This document shows positions 1 to 6,467 of a stretch of 51,460 nt of DNA, piece after piece. The position numbers were made by a program, and so were the translations under genes. The DNA comes from Tumebacillus flagellatus (GTDB lineage Bacteria; Bacillota; Bacilli; Tumebacillales; Tumebacillaceae). The stretch spans positions 1 to 51,460 of the forward strand of contig NZ_JMIR01000033.1 of the NCBI RefSeq assembly GCF_000714935.1. Reading direction: 5' to 3'. A model generated the notes under the pieces. It worked only from the letters and a program-made list of their open reading frames with translations, did no database searches and was not told the origin of the DNA. How positions within the stretch are numbered: the first letter of the stretch is position 1; each line of letters opens with the position of its first letter.

Positions 1-170
1 CACACCCCACCCTCAAACCCGCCGTACAGAGCCTCCTAGCGGGAGTTATCCGATATATCGTTGTCCGATGGTTATCGACTGATCGACGGAAAGCCAAACA
101 ATTACAAGGGAAACACCGACTCTCACAATTTCGTTATCGAGAACCATAACACGAGTCGCGGGGACGGTCT

Positions 171-208
171 GATCTGCTCACGATCTGCCCCTGATCTGCC
201 CGATCTGC
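171..208. repeat. Four direct GATCTGC repeats (iteron-like)
   Basis: GATCTGC occurs at 171, 182, 193 and 202, so the spacing is 11, 11 and 9 bases, close to one helical turn. No coding frame here looks real. Regularly spaced short direct repeats are typical of protein-binding arrays such as iterons or operators, and the same element carries a replication protein at 3.6-4.4 kb. The origin role is inference; a chance low-complexity run is possible. Confidence 0.35.
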
Positions 209-245
209 GAGCCCAATCACTGGAGCCGATTTATTCAGTACCTAC

Positions 246-278
246 AAAAGAAAAAGCGACTCTTCCCTAGAGAGCCGC
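246..278 (-). terminator. Intrinsic terminator of the minus-strand HTH operon
   Basis: Read on the minus strand, GCGGCTCT pairs with AGAGTCGC around a 7-base loop (one mismatch) and is followed by CTTTTTCTTTT. It is the first terminator after the operon running from 1785 down to 434. Confidence 0.6.
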
Positions 279-380
279 CAAAATGCGTTGCAAAATCTTT
301 TCTGTTTGTCGAACAAAGGTTAGCAGATATTTTTCTATTCCCTTCACAACCACAACCAACTTTCCACCGTCCAGTAGCAC
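267..380 (-). CDS. Possible very small ORF or 3' remnant, 37 aa
   Basis: A minus-strand frame from a GTG at 380 to a TAG at 267-269 reads as an amphipathic peptide rich in V, L, K and E, ending in R-I-L-A-A-L. It has the look of real coding sequence, but there is no convincing ribosome site (GGGG lies 11-12 bases upstream) and the same frame is closed by a TGA a few codons upstream. A better start, the ATG at the end of GGGAGCAAAAGAGCTATG, lies in another frame, so a frameshift is possible. It could be a decayed gene or nothing. Confidence 0.2.
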   Translation of the reverse strand: MLLDGGKLVVVVKGIEKYLLTFVRQTEKILQRILAAL

Positions 381-433
381 CCCAATTTGAATCCCCTGTG
401 TTCATAGCTCTTTTGCTCCCTGGGCATCACCTC

Positions 434-631
434 CTAATCGTCTGATTGTCTGATCGTGACTGTATAGGTCTTTTTCAATCTCACCGCTTCTAAGAACTCG
501 CTTGAATACTGAGCCATGTATTGGGCGTGTGCTTTGTTGACCGCCAGAACCTTGCAGACTTTCACTCCATCAACGAAAACATCATGCAGATATGGTGGTG
601 GCGGTTCCCAAATCTCATGTCGGCTCATCAT
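434..631 (-). CDS. Small hypothetical protein, 65 aa
   Basis: I do not recognise this family. The protein is soluble, begins with a Pro-rich stretch (W-E-P-P-P-P-Y), then a short strand-like segment (VFVDGVKVCKVLAV) and a basic Thr/Val-rich C-terminus. Its ATG is preceded by AAAGGAGAACGCA and overlaps the 3' end of the 615..827 gene by 17 bases, so it is probably co-translated as the last clear gene of the minus-strand operon. No signal peptide or membrane segment is visible. Confidence 0.5.
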   Translation of the reverse strand: MMSRHEIWEPPPPYLHDVFVDGVKVCKVLAVNKAHAQYMAQYSSEFLEAVRLKKTYTVTIRQSDD

Positions 632-827
632 TGCGTTCTCCTTTGGTTTCCTGAACTTCTACCGCTGTCAGGATGAAACACCAACGTGGATGCCGCTTCA
701 AAAGCCGCTTGTACCGTTCATCATCTTGCCCCGCCCAAACTGCTGAGAATTGACCAACAGCCTCCACACGGAAACGCTCAGAACCGTTTATGAGAATTGC
801 GAACGTCTTTCGCGGTTTCGGTGTCAT
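615..827 (-). CDS. Small hypothetical protein, 70 aa
   Basis: The open frame extends to 902, but I choose the internal ATG at 827 because it forms an ATGA overlap with the stop of the upstream HTH gene, a classic translational-coupling junction. The N-terminus reads K-T-F-A-I-L-I-N-G-S-E-R-F-R-V-E, suggesting a beta hairpin, followed by a basic Trp-containing segment and a polar tail. No known family is recognised. It sits third in a tight four-gene operon (TPR, HTH, this gene, 65-aa gene), so a role with the HTH regulator or as cargo of the mobile element is plausible but unproven. Confidence 0.5.
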   Translation of the reverse strand: MTPKPRKTFAILINGSERFRVEAVGQFSAVWAGQDDERYKRLLKRHPRWCFILTAVEVQETKGERNDEPT

Positions 828-1444
828 GCCAAGCTCCGAAGTTTGGCAACAACTTCTCGCATGACTGACTTGTACCAATCCTCGTATGTCAAGGCTTCGC
901 ACACGAAGTCATTCCACTTCCACAGATTCACTTCAAGTCTGTGCTTGTAAATCTTGTCTCGCGAACCTTTCACTCGCAGGGAAGGTACATGGGGTTTCTC
1001 GATTGATTTCCAATACATCGTAATCCAGTAACTGTCTTTTCCAATTGCACGAAGTAGTTTCGCATGATCTGTCAATTTTTCGATTGCTGCGCTCATTCTG
1101 TCAGCGAGGACAATGTTGCCATTGAACAACCATTGTTGCGGGAAGTAAACGTGTTGAAACAAAAGTGCTGTTTCTCCTTCGATGGTCAATGGGTTGCCGA
1201 TCTGCTCCCAAACACGGCGTTTTCGCATCTTGTTTGCTGTCTCGTTGAAGTAGTCTACTGTGACACCAAGGCGAGTTGCCAGAGGTGTCAAGACACGCTT
1301 TGAAGGCATACCCATATTGTTTTCGATCAGCAACAACATCTCAGGAGTCAGCAAGCCCTCTGCTAGTTGTTCCAAGGAGAGACTCGATTCTTCGCGTAAC
1401 CGCCGCAATCGTTCGCCAGTGGTTTCGGCTCGATCTAGTGCCAC
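824..1444 (-). CDS. HTH (XRE/Cro-type) transcriptional regulator, 206 aa
   Basis: Residues about 10-65 form a Cro/CI-type helix-turn-helix: GERLRRLREESSLSLEQLA, then a recognition-helix region (TPEMLLLIENN) and the usual closing 'ATRLGVTVDYF' helix. The remaining 140 residues are unlike any family I know and are Trp/Tyr rich. Translation starts at GTG 1444, seven bases after AAGGGGG, and overlaps the 3' end of the upstream TPR gene by 10 bases. The ATGA junction at the other end couples it to the 70-aa gene. It probably controls its own operon or element functions. The pairing of separate TPR and HTH proteins recalls a split peptide-receptor regulator, but that is inference. Confidence 0.7.
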   Translation of the reverse strand: MALDRAETTGERLRRLREESSLSLEQLAEGLLTPEMLLLIENNMGMPSKRVLTPLATRLGVTVDYFNETANKMRKRRVWEQIGNPLTIEGETALLFQHVYFPQQWLFNGNIVLADRMSAAIEKLTDHAKLLRAIGKDSYWITMYWKSIEKPHVPSLRVKGSRDKIYKHRLEVNLWKWNDFVCEALTYEDWYKSVMREVVAKLRSLA

Positions 1445-1785
1445 GCAATAGCCCCCTTAACCCCTTCTACGGGATCAAAGCCAAATGCTGACTTCTCCTC
1501 ATAGGCTACCGACAAAAAGGAGTGTGTGTCTGCTAGTGTGACGTAATCAGCGGTTTCAATCGGTTCTGGAGAGCAAGCAAGCGAAGCCTTTAACGCGCTG
1601 ATCGCATCATCAAACGCGTGCATTTCAAGATAGGAAACTCCAAGCGACTGATAAACAAGGTGTTTTTCCTCGAAGGTGTCAAACTCAGGAGACTGAATAA
1701 TAGTTTTGAACAGGGTAATTGCGTTGGCATAGTCTTTGACTTCCATAAGGTCAAGTGCTTTGACTTTCTTTTTTTCGAGCGACAT
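1435..1785 (-). CDS. Tetratricopeptide-repeat protein, 116 aa
   Basis: The sequence is almost wholly alpha-helical TPR: A-L-D-L-M-E-V-K-D-Y-A-N-A-I-T-L-F-K in the first repeat, then a second repeat (YQSLGVSYLEMHAFDDAISALK) and a partial third (FLSVAYEEKSAF). TPR scaffolds bind short peptides or partner proteins. It starts at ATG 1785 behind GGAGGGG and is the first gene of the minus-strand operon. It overlaps the HTH gene by 10 bases and has no DNA-binding domain of its own. It may act as the sensory partner of the HTH protein; a general adaptor role is equally possible. Confidence 0.65.
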   Translation of the reverse strand: MSLEKKKVKALDLMEVKDYANAITLFKTIIQSPEFDTFEEKHLVYQSLGVSYLEMHAFDDAISALKASLACSPEPIETADYVTLADTHSFLSVAYEEKSAFGFDPVEGVKGAIAWH

Positions 1786-1896
1786 GTAAGACCCCTCCCA
1801 TCTGTAAAGCTCTGATAAAACAATATCACCTGAGATTTATGATTGGGAGGGATTTTGTTCAACTTGTGAATGACATTCGATTTCGTTCCAAATCTA

Positions 1897-1935
1897 TAAA
1901 CAAAAATGAACCCCTCGCTTAAATGCGAAGGGTTC
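1897..1935 (-). terminator. Terminator after the RRNPP receptor-peptide operon
   Basis: An 11-bp stem with one mismatch (GAACCCTTCGC with GCGAGGGGTTC, minus strand) and a 6-base loop is followed by ATTTTTGTTT. It begins 9 bases after the stop codon of the prepeptide gene, which supports that short gene being the true end of the transcript. Confidence 0.7.
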
Positions 1936-1943
1936 GAATAAAA

Positions 1944-2069
1944 TTACCTAAATACTGCAATCGTCCACGGTTCAGGTGGAAGATGCTCTGCTTGTTTGGT
2001 GCTATGGAATGAGAAGAGTACCGAAAGCACAGCGACAGCAACCAATGATGTAAGAAGGACTTTTTTCAT
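1944..2069 (-). CDS. Phr/PapR-like secreted prepeptide, 41 aa (candidate quorum-sensing signal)
   Basis: This gene is too short for usual gene callers. It starts at ATG 2069 with an ATGA overlap of the receptor stop codon and has GGAGG seven bases upstream. The product has a lysine pair at residues 2-3, a hydrophobic core of about 18 residues (V-L-L-T-S-L-V-A-V-A-V-L...), and a polar tail H-S-T-K-Q-A-E-H-L-P-P-E-P-W-T-I-A-V-F-R. That is the layout of RRNPP pheromone precursors (Phr, PapR, NprX, AimP): export through Sec, trimming outside the cell, and re-import by an oligopeptide permease to bind the TPR receptor encoded just upstream. The mature peptide probably lies within the last dozen residues, but the exact cut is not visible. 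A terminator follows at once. Confidence 0.75.
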   Translation of the reverse strand: MKKVLLTSLVAVAVLSVLFSFHSTKQAEHLPPEPWTIAVFR

Positions 2070-3277
2070 AGTTTAGCCTCCATTTCACTATCTGACGACG
2101 GCTGTATTGCGTCGCCAATTTCATAATATCTCATTAAACTTTCTGCGTCATTAGCTTTTGCGGATTCCTTCATAAGAATTTGTATTGCCATCAGTTTGTG
2201 TTCCGTAAGTGCCTCTTTAAGTTCAAGAACTTCTTTCGCCCGTTCCGAATTCTTCGAGTAGATCGCGTCCAGCAACATGAGTTTGCCTTTGACCTTGTGG
2301 AATAATCTCCCTTCAACCTCGTTGAGAAGTCGATGTATGAGTTGAATTCCCTCTTGTTTTCGTCCAGCTCTCACGAGAGCCTTTGCATAGTCCTTCAACA
2401 TGATGAAGCCATATTCCGATTTCCGTACTGTAGGGTGTTCGGTCAGGAAACTGTACAATTCTTCAAATTTCTCGACGGACTCCATCAATTTTCCAATTGA
2501 ATACAACATATAGGCAACATTGTGTAATGCAACTGCTAACACACGTTCGCCTCCAACTTGTTGGTAGAAGTCGTACTGTTCGTACATCTTTGCCTCGTAT
2601 GTCTCCTCGTCTCCAAGGCGTTTTGCGTTGATCGCAAGACTGTAGGCGACTGCCGCTGAGAACCTAGCAGGGAGATTATTGAATCTCGATTCGATTGAAG
2701 ACAAGAGCTTTGCGACATTGTAAAAGTCATTCACTTCTGCGTATGCAAGAGTGAGGTTAGAGACTGCCATATACAAGGGTTCGCATTCTCCGAAAAGAGA
2801 ATAAATTTTCTCTGCAAGTGTTAGAGCATCTGACCAAGTGGCGATTGCCAATATGTAATTCTTTTCACGGTAGTGAATTGCCCCAAAGTTATTGAGAAGT
2901 ACGAATTTCTCTGTAAATCCCAAAGCTAAGGGCATTATCTTTTGCGCGGCAGACAATGCGGCTTGAAGATTGACGTTGAACTCCACTTGTGCCTGAATGC
3001 CAAGCAAAGTCTTTTCAACGTCCTTCATATCGAAACGCTCAATGCTGATGTTAAGTGCCTGCACGATAGCTCGCTTTTCTTGCGGCTTCATTGGTCGCTG
3101 TTCATTTACGATACGATAGAGAGTTGACTCACTGATCGAAGGTACACGAATAGCGAACGCGGCAACGCTCCATGCGTGTTTGTCGGATTCTGCCCTCTCT
3201 TCCAGAATCTCTTTCAGTCTTCTGCCGTCAGACATAGTATCAACAAAACCGCCGTTGTTTAAGATGCGATTTTCCAC
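2066..3277 (-). CDS. RRNPP-type HTH-TPR quorum-sensing receptor/regulator, 403 aa
   Basis: Residues about 18-80 resemble a Cro-type DNA-binding domain (SISESTLYRIVNEQRPMKPQ is the recognition region, followed by KRAIVQALNIS). From about residue 95 to the end there are repeated TPR-like helix pairs, for example LNNFGAIHYREKNYILAIAT, LALAEKIYSLFGE-type helices and VALHNVAYMLYSIGKLMES. This architecture and length (about 400 aa) match Rap/NprR/PlcR/AimR-family receptors that bind imported peptides. The start is GTG 3277, five bases after GGAGGGG; an internal ATG at 3235 is an alternative. The stop codon overlaps the start of the prepeptide gene, the hallmark gene order of receptor-signal pairs. 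Its location on an element with a Rep protein suggests it times replication, transfer or cargo expression by population density. Confidence 0.75.
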   Translation of the reverse strand: MENRILNNGGFVDTMSDGRRLKEILEERAESDKHAWSVAAFAIRVPSISESTLYRIVNEQRPMKPQEKRAIVQALNISIERFDMKDVEKTLLGIQAQVEFNVNLQAALSAAQKIMPLALGFTEKFVLLNNFGAIHYREKNYILAIATWSDALTLAEKIYSLFGECEPLYMAVSNLTLAYAEVNDFYNVAKLLSSIESRFNNLPARFSAAVAYSLAINAKRLGDEETYEAKMYEQYDFYQQVGGERVLAVALHNVAYMLYSIGKLMESVEKFEELYSFLTEHPTVRKSEYGFIMLKDYAKALVRAGRKQEGIQLIHRLLNEVEGRLFHKVKGKLMLLDAIYSKNSERAKEVLELKEALTEHKLMAIQILMKESAKANDAESLMRYYEIGDAIQPSSDSEMEAKL

Positions 3278-3307
3278 AATAACCCCTCCACTGTTTTCTA
3301 CACGCTT

Positions 3308-3336
3308 ATTATAGCAAAGAATCCACTTACAAAACG
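3308..3336 (-). promoter_or_regulatory. Likely promoter of the RRNPP receptor operon
   Basis: On the minus strand there is a perfect extended -10, TGCTATAAT, with TATAAT at 3313-3308, about 30 bases upstream of the GTG start. A weak TTTTG -35 lies 16-17 bases further upstream. Confidence 0.5.
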
Positions 3337-3427
3337 TGCGAAGCGAGGGAATCTTCCGTTAATTGGAAAGTTTTTTTCGTAATCATAGCTTAAATCATTG
3401 CTACAGTATGTAACTTGGTAATTTTGC

Positions 3428-3510
3428 CTCTAGAAGCCGCCAGAAGGTGACTTCTAGCAGGGGGCTATATTGGGTCGCATTGACTCTATGACCCTGCTTC
3501 ATGAAGCGCG
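3428..3510. other. Cluster of hairpins downstream of rep (candidate origin of rolling-circle replication)
   Basis: The 3278-3585 gap has no convincing gene. Besides the promoter it holds several adjacent inverted repeats: CTAGAAG/CTTCTAG (3430-3436 with 3451-3457) enclosing AGAAG-GTGA-CTTCT, GGGTC/GACCC (3472-3476 with 3490-3494), and the palindrome GCTTCATGAAGC at 3496-3507. Such hairpin clusters beside a HUH Rep gene are typical of double- or single-strand origins, where Rep nicks in an extruded loop. The nick site is not identifiable by eye. Confidence 0.4.
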
Positions 3511-3554
3511 GAGAGGCGTTGGCGGGTATCCTGACTATTAGGGGAGCGGGTGAA

Positions 3555-3578
3555 TGAAAAAAGGAGCCTGTAGGCTCC
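3555..3578 (-). terminator. Terminator of the rep gene
   Basis: GGAGCCT/AGGCTCC with a 2-base centre on the minus strand is followed by TTTTTTC; it lies just after the rep stop codon. Confidence 0.7.
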
Positions 3579-3585
3579 CCCTGTG

Positions 3586-4353
3586 TTATTTCTTGCGCTT
3601 CTTCTTTTTCGGCTCACGGCGTTCATACGTGACTTCCCCATAGTATTCGGTTGGATACTTTGCGTTGTAGGTAGGCGTTGTCTCTTCTATAATCGCGTCT
3701 ATCCGCTTGTCGTCTATGAACGTCTCAGGCTTGAGTAGTCCCTTTGTTGTCCGATAGTTCTTATGCCCCGCTAGGTTGTCGTTGTTGCCCTTCATCTTCT
3801 TGGTCAGGTAGGTTGCCATAGCTCCAACTGATCGAACCGTTTGGATATTGACTCCATCTTGCCACATTGCATTCAAGGCTTCGATCTCGATGAAGGGGAG
3901 GTTGAAGAAGATACAGTGGAAGTGGATCGCTCCGCGCTTCTGGAACTCAACGACGACAATGTTCTGGAGTTTACTAACCTTCTGCTTATAAACGTGGTAA
4001 TTGAGCTTTTTCATGAAGGACTTGTATCGCTTGTTAGCTTCGTCAATGTCTTGTAGGTTCTCTTCGAAGGTCAAAGTCAAGATTTTGGGTTGAATTACTT
4101 CTCCGTCCTCGTCAGCCCATCTGTAGGCGTTTGCGTGGATCAGTCGGGCTACGGTCTTCTTGTTACGCTTGTTAGTGGCTTCACGGTTGGTGAGCTTCTT
4201 CTTGGAATCAGCAACTTGATGTCTTCCACCAGAAGGCTTGTAATCTGGATGACCATAGCGATGGGTGAACACTGCCTTTTCATAGACAAAGGACTCAATT
4301 AGCTTACCGCTACGAATGATCTTACGCTTATAGTACTTTTGCTTTGATGTCAC
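3586..4353 (-). CDS. Rolling-circle replication-associated protein (HUH endonuclease, REP_ORF2/G2P-like), 255 aa
   Basis: HUH Reps nick one strand at an origin and become linked to the 5' end through a tyrosine. The motifs are in order: motif 1 ILTLTF at residues 91-96; the metal-binding HUH motif GAIHFHCIFF with H144 and H146, in the context F-Q-K-R-G-A-I-H-F-H seen in phage and plasmid G2P-like proteins; W164 in MWQDGVNIQ; and the tyrosine motif MATYLTKKM with Y182. The N-terminus and the C-terminus (KKKKRKK) are strongly basic. Translation starts at GTG 4353, eight bases after AAGGAG. No helicase domain is present, so a host helicase would be needed. It marks the AT-rich left segment as a plasmid- or phage-derived element. 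No integrase or relaxase is in view. Confidence 0.75.
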   Translation of the reverse strand: MTSKQKYYKRKIIRSGKLIESFVYEKAVFTHRYGHPDYKPSGGRHQVADSKKKLTNREATNKRNKKTVARLIHANAYRWADEDGEVIQPKILTLTFEENLQDIDEANKRYKSFMKKLNYHVYKQKVSKLQNIVVVEFQKRGAIHFHCIFFNLPFIEIEALNAMWQDGVNIQTVRSVGAMATYLTKKMKGNNDNLAGHKNYRTTKGLLKPETFIDDKRIDAIIEETTPTYNAKYPTEYYGEVTYERREPKKKKRKK

Positions 4354-4628
4354 TTGTTAAACTCCTTTTCGTCCAATTAATAACTATTGTTAAAAACATT
4401 CACGAAGTGTTTATCAGGGATTTTGGAGGTTTTGACTGTTCCATTTTTGGGCAGTCGGTCGGTGTAGTGTGGTTGAAGTCCTACAATGCTATCATGATCA
4501 TTCGAATTGGCGCAATATCATCACGGAATGAAAATCTTAAAGTTGTGGAGCAAACTATGTATACAATTCAGATGCTTTGGTAAGAATGAGATTGTTAGAC
4601 ACTTTCACGTAAAGAGAGGGGATTGCAA

Positions 4629-4892
4629 ATGTTCGAACATCTTCGCAGTCGAGAATATTTGGAACAGGGGGCAATGATACGGGTATGGTTGGAAGATGCT
4701 TGCTGGGTTCGAGTGATGGATGATCTGAACTATAATAACTTTCGAAATGGTCGCGACTATCGAGGCAATGTAACTGTCGTAACCGTTTCACCACACGAAA
4801 TTGTTGTTCCCTACAGCGGTTTCTGGAATGTCGTACTCGATCTAAACGGGTCGGCAGGGAGCATTCGACATAGCATCGAATATATCCGCTAA
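4629..4892 (+). CDS. DUF1883 domain-containing protein, 87 aa
   Basis: The protein is a single beta-rich domain matching my memory of DUF1883: an opening F-E-H-L-R-S-R-E-Y-L-E-Q-G segment, a central F-R-N-G-R-D-Y-R-G pattern, then SPHEIVVPYSGFWNVVLDL and a closing G-S-I-R-H-S-I-E-Y-I. The molecular role of the family is not known to me. I choose ATG 4629, seven bases after GAGGGG, over the upstream TTG at 4623. It is the only plus-strand gene of the AT-rich element and lies directly before its right edge, as cargo or accessory genes often do. Confidence 0.65.
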   Translation: MFEHLRSREYLEQGAMIRVWLEDACWVRVMDDLNYNNFRNGRDYRGNVTVVTVSPHEIVVPYSGFWNVVLDLNGSAGSIRHSIEYIR

Positions 4893-4960
4893 GTCAAAAG
4901 AAGGGGCAAGCAACTACAGACCGTAGATGTTTGCCTTTTCATTGTATCTGTTCCTCTTTT

Positions 4961-6214
4961 ATGTTGAAGGGCTACCCGTACTATCCGGACTTCCTGCGCT
5001 TCGACCCGACCTACCAGAACTACAAGGACGCAACGGGCACCGTCAACCCGTACGCCGGCTATCTGCACGACCTCAAGAAACATTCGCCGGACCTGCCTGT
5101 GATGATCGCGGAATTCGGCGTGCCGAGTTCGCGCGGGATGGCGCACCGCGGGCCGCTCGACCGCAACCAAGGGATGCACACCGAGGAAGAGCAAGGCAAG
5201 ATCGACGCCGATCTGCAAAAAAGCATCTACAACGAAGGCTTTGACGGCGGATTCGTGTTCTCGTGGCAGGACGAATGGTTCAAGTTCACTTGGAACACGA
5301 TGAAATTGACCCTGCCGCGCGACCGGGGCGCTTTTTGGTTCAACCGTTTGACGAACGAAGCGAACTTCGGCGTGATCGGCATGGTGCCGGGCAAGACGGA
5401 GGACGACGTGATCAAGCTCGACGGCAACGCCGCCGATTGGGCGAAGCGCACCGACAAAACCACCGCGTCCTATCCGGGCTTTGACCTCACCCTCGCGCAC
5501 GACGAAGCGTACCTGTACCTCTTGGCGCAGAAAAAGTCGGGCAACTGGGACTTTTCCAAAGAGACGTTCACGGCAGGCTTCGACGTGCTCGGCGGCGGCA
5601 GCACCACCGCCGACATTGCGCCGGGCGTGACGTTCAAATCTCCGGTGGAATTTCTGCTCCAACTCAAGTGCGACAACGACGGATCGCAACTGTATGTGAA
5701 CAGCGCTTACGACCAGCACACGTTCCAATACCGGAACTCCTCCGGCGGCGCGGTGCCGTACGACGCGTCGTACCAAGACGCCGCGCTCGGCAAATTCCTC
5801 CCGTGGAAACTGGCGCTCTCGTACGCGCTGCACCTGCCGCAAAGCGGCAAAGACGTGCCGTTTGAAGACCTCAACGTCGGCATCTTGAAAACCGGCCAAA
5901 ACTCGCTCTCCGACTGGTACGCGAGCGGCAACGTCTTGGAGATCCGCATCCCGTGGATGATGATCGGCTACACCGACCCGAGTTCTCTGCAGGTGTGGGA
6001 CTACCCGTACAAAGCGGGCAAACTGCAAAACGTAACGTCTCCGGGCGTAACTGTCGAACCGCTCCTGCGCGCGAACGGCGACACCGCTCCCGTCACCGTC
6101 GATTCCACGGCGTACACGTGGGCGAAGTGGGACGTGCCGACATACCACGAGCAGAAGAAAGCCAGCTACTACGTCTTGCAAAACGCCTTCAAGCAATACA
6201 AACAACCGAAGTAA
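4961..6214 (+). pseudogene. 5'-truncated glycosidase-like gene with C-terminal CBM9-like region
   Basis: The GC-rich reading frame begins abruptly near 4,965 with K-G-Y-P-Y-Y-P-D-F-L and continues intact for about 415 codons. The first 110 residues look like the end of a TIM-barrel glycosidase-like domain: VMIAEFGVPSSRG with a candidate catalytic Glu, then GGFVFSWQDEW. From about residue 155 a beta-rich region (IKLDGNAADWAK, then HDEAYLYLLAQKK) resembles a carbohydrate-binding CBM9/DOMON-like fold. The N-terminal half of the barrel and any signal peptide are missing, and there is no ribosome site before the ATG at 4961. The break coincides with the change from AT-rich to GC-rich DNA, so the gene was cut by insertion or deletion at the element boundary. 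Confidence 0.65.
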
Positions 6215-6233
6215 CCCTGCACGACCTAGAAAA

Positions 6234-6265
6234 AACAGCTCCGGCTCTCACGGGGCTGTTTTTTT
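6234..6265 (+). terminator. Intrinsic terminator
   Basis: AACAGCTCC pairs with GGGGCTGTT (one G-T) and runs into seven T residues, directly after the truncated glycosidase gene. Confidence 0.75.
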
Positions 6266-6325
6266 ATCGTGTAAATCATTCAAGAGTGGAATAGCAGGAA
6301 CGGGGGAGAAATATAGTTTTTATAT

Positions 6326-6339
6326 CGAAAGCGGTTTCG
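6326..6339. promoter_or_regulatory. LacI-family operator or catabolite (cre) site
   Basis: CGAAAGCGGTTTCG is a near-palindrome with the central CG of LacI/GalR-family sites and resembles the cre consensus for CcpA. It lies about 130 bases upstream of the sugar-uptake operon and is the likely control point. No LacI gene is present nearby, so the regulator acts in trans. Confidence 0.5.
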
Positions 6340-6467
6340 GAACTTTGGATAGTCCAACGACTCACAGCCGACTTCAGGAGGTGGTGTACCGCCGCTTGTA
6401 CCGCTTCTTTTGTTTCTTCTGCCTGCTGCTTGAATCGACTGAAAACCTAGAGGGGGATGTATTTTTT

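Noticed and set aside
61-270. 69-codon plus-strand frame starting with TTG
   Set aside because: It spans the GATCTGC repeats, has no ribosome site and no protein-like pattern, and it runs into the minus-strand terminator.
1435-1785. Frameshifted single TPR-HTH gene split into the 1435-1785 and 824-1444 frames
   Set aside because: The downstream HTH frame has its own ribosome site and GTG, and the HTH is at the start of the second protein, not the first, so the order does not fit a broken RRNPP receptor.
4344-4583. 79-codon plus-strand frame between rep and the DUF1883 gene
   Set aside because: It overlaps the rep promoter region, lacks a ribosome site and is not protein-like; a 49-residue frame from 4528 was also set aside for lack of support.
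4889-6205. Long minus-strand open frame opposite the truncated glycosidase gene
   Set aside because: It is an Arg/Val-rich shadow made by GC-skewed codons of the plus-strand gene; no start signal or domain is visible. Similar shadows at 6519-7916, 9697-11016, 11673-13031, 14672-16387 and 29115-30518 were dropped for the same reason.
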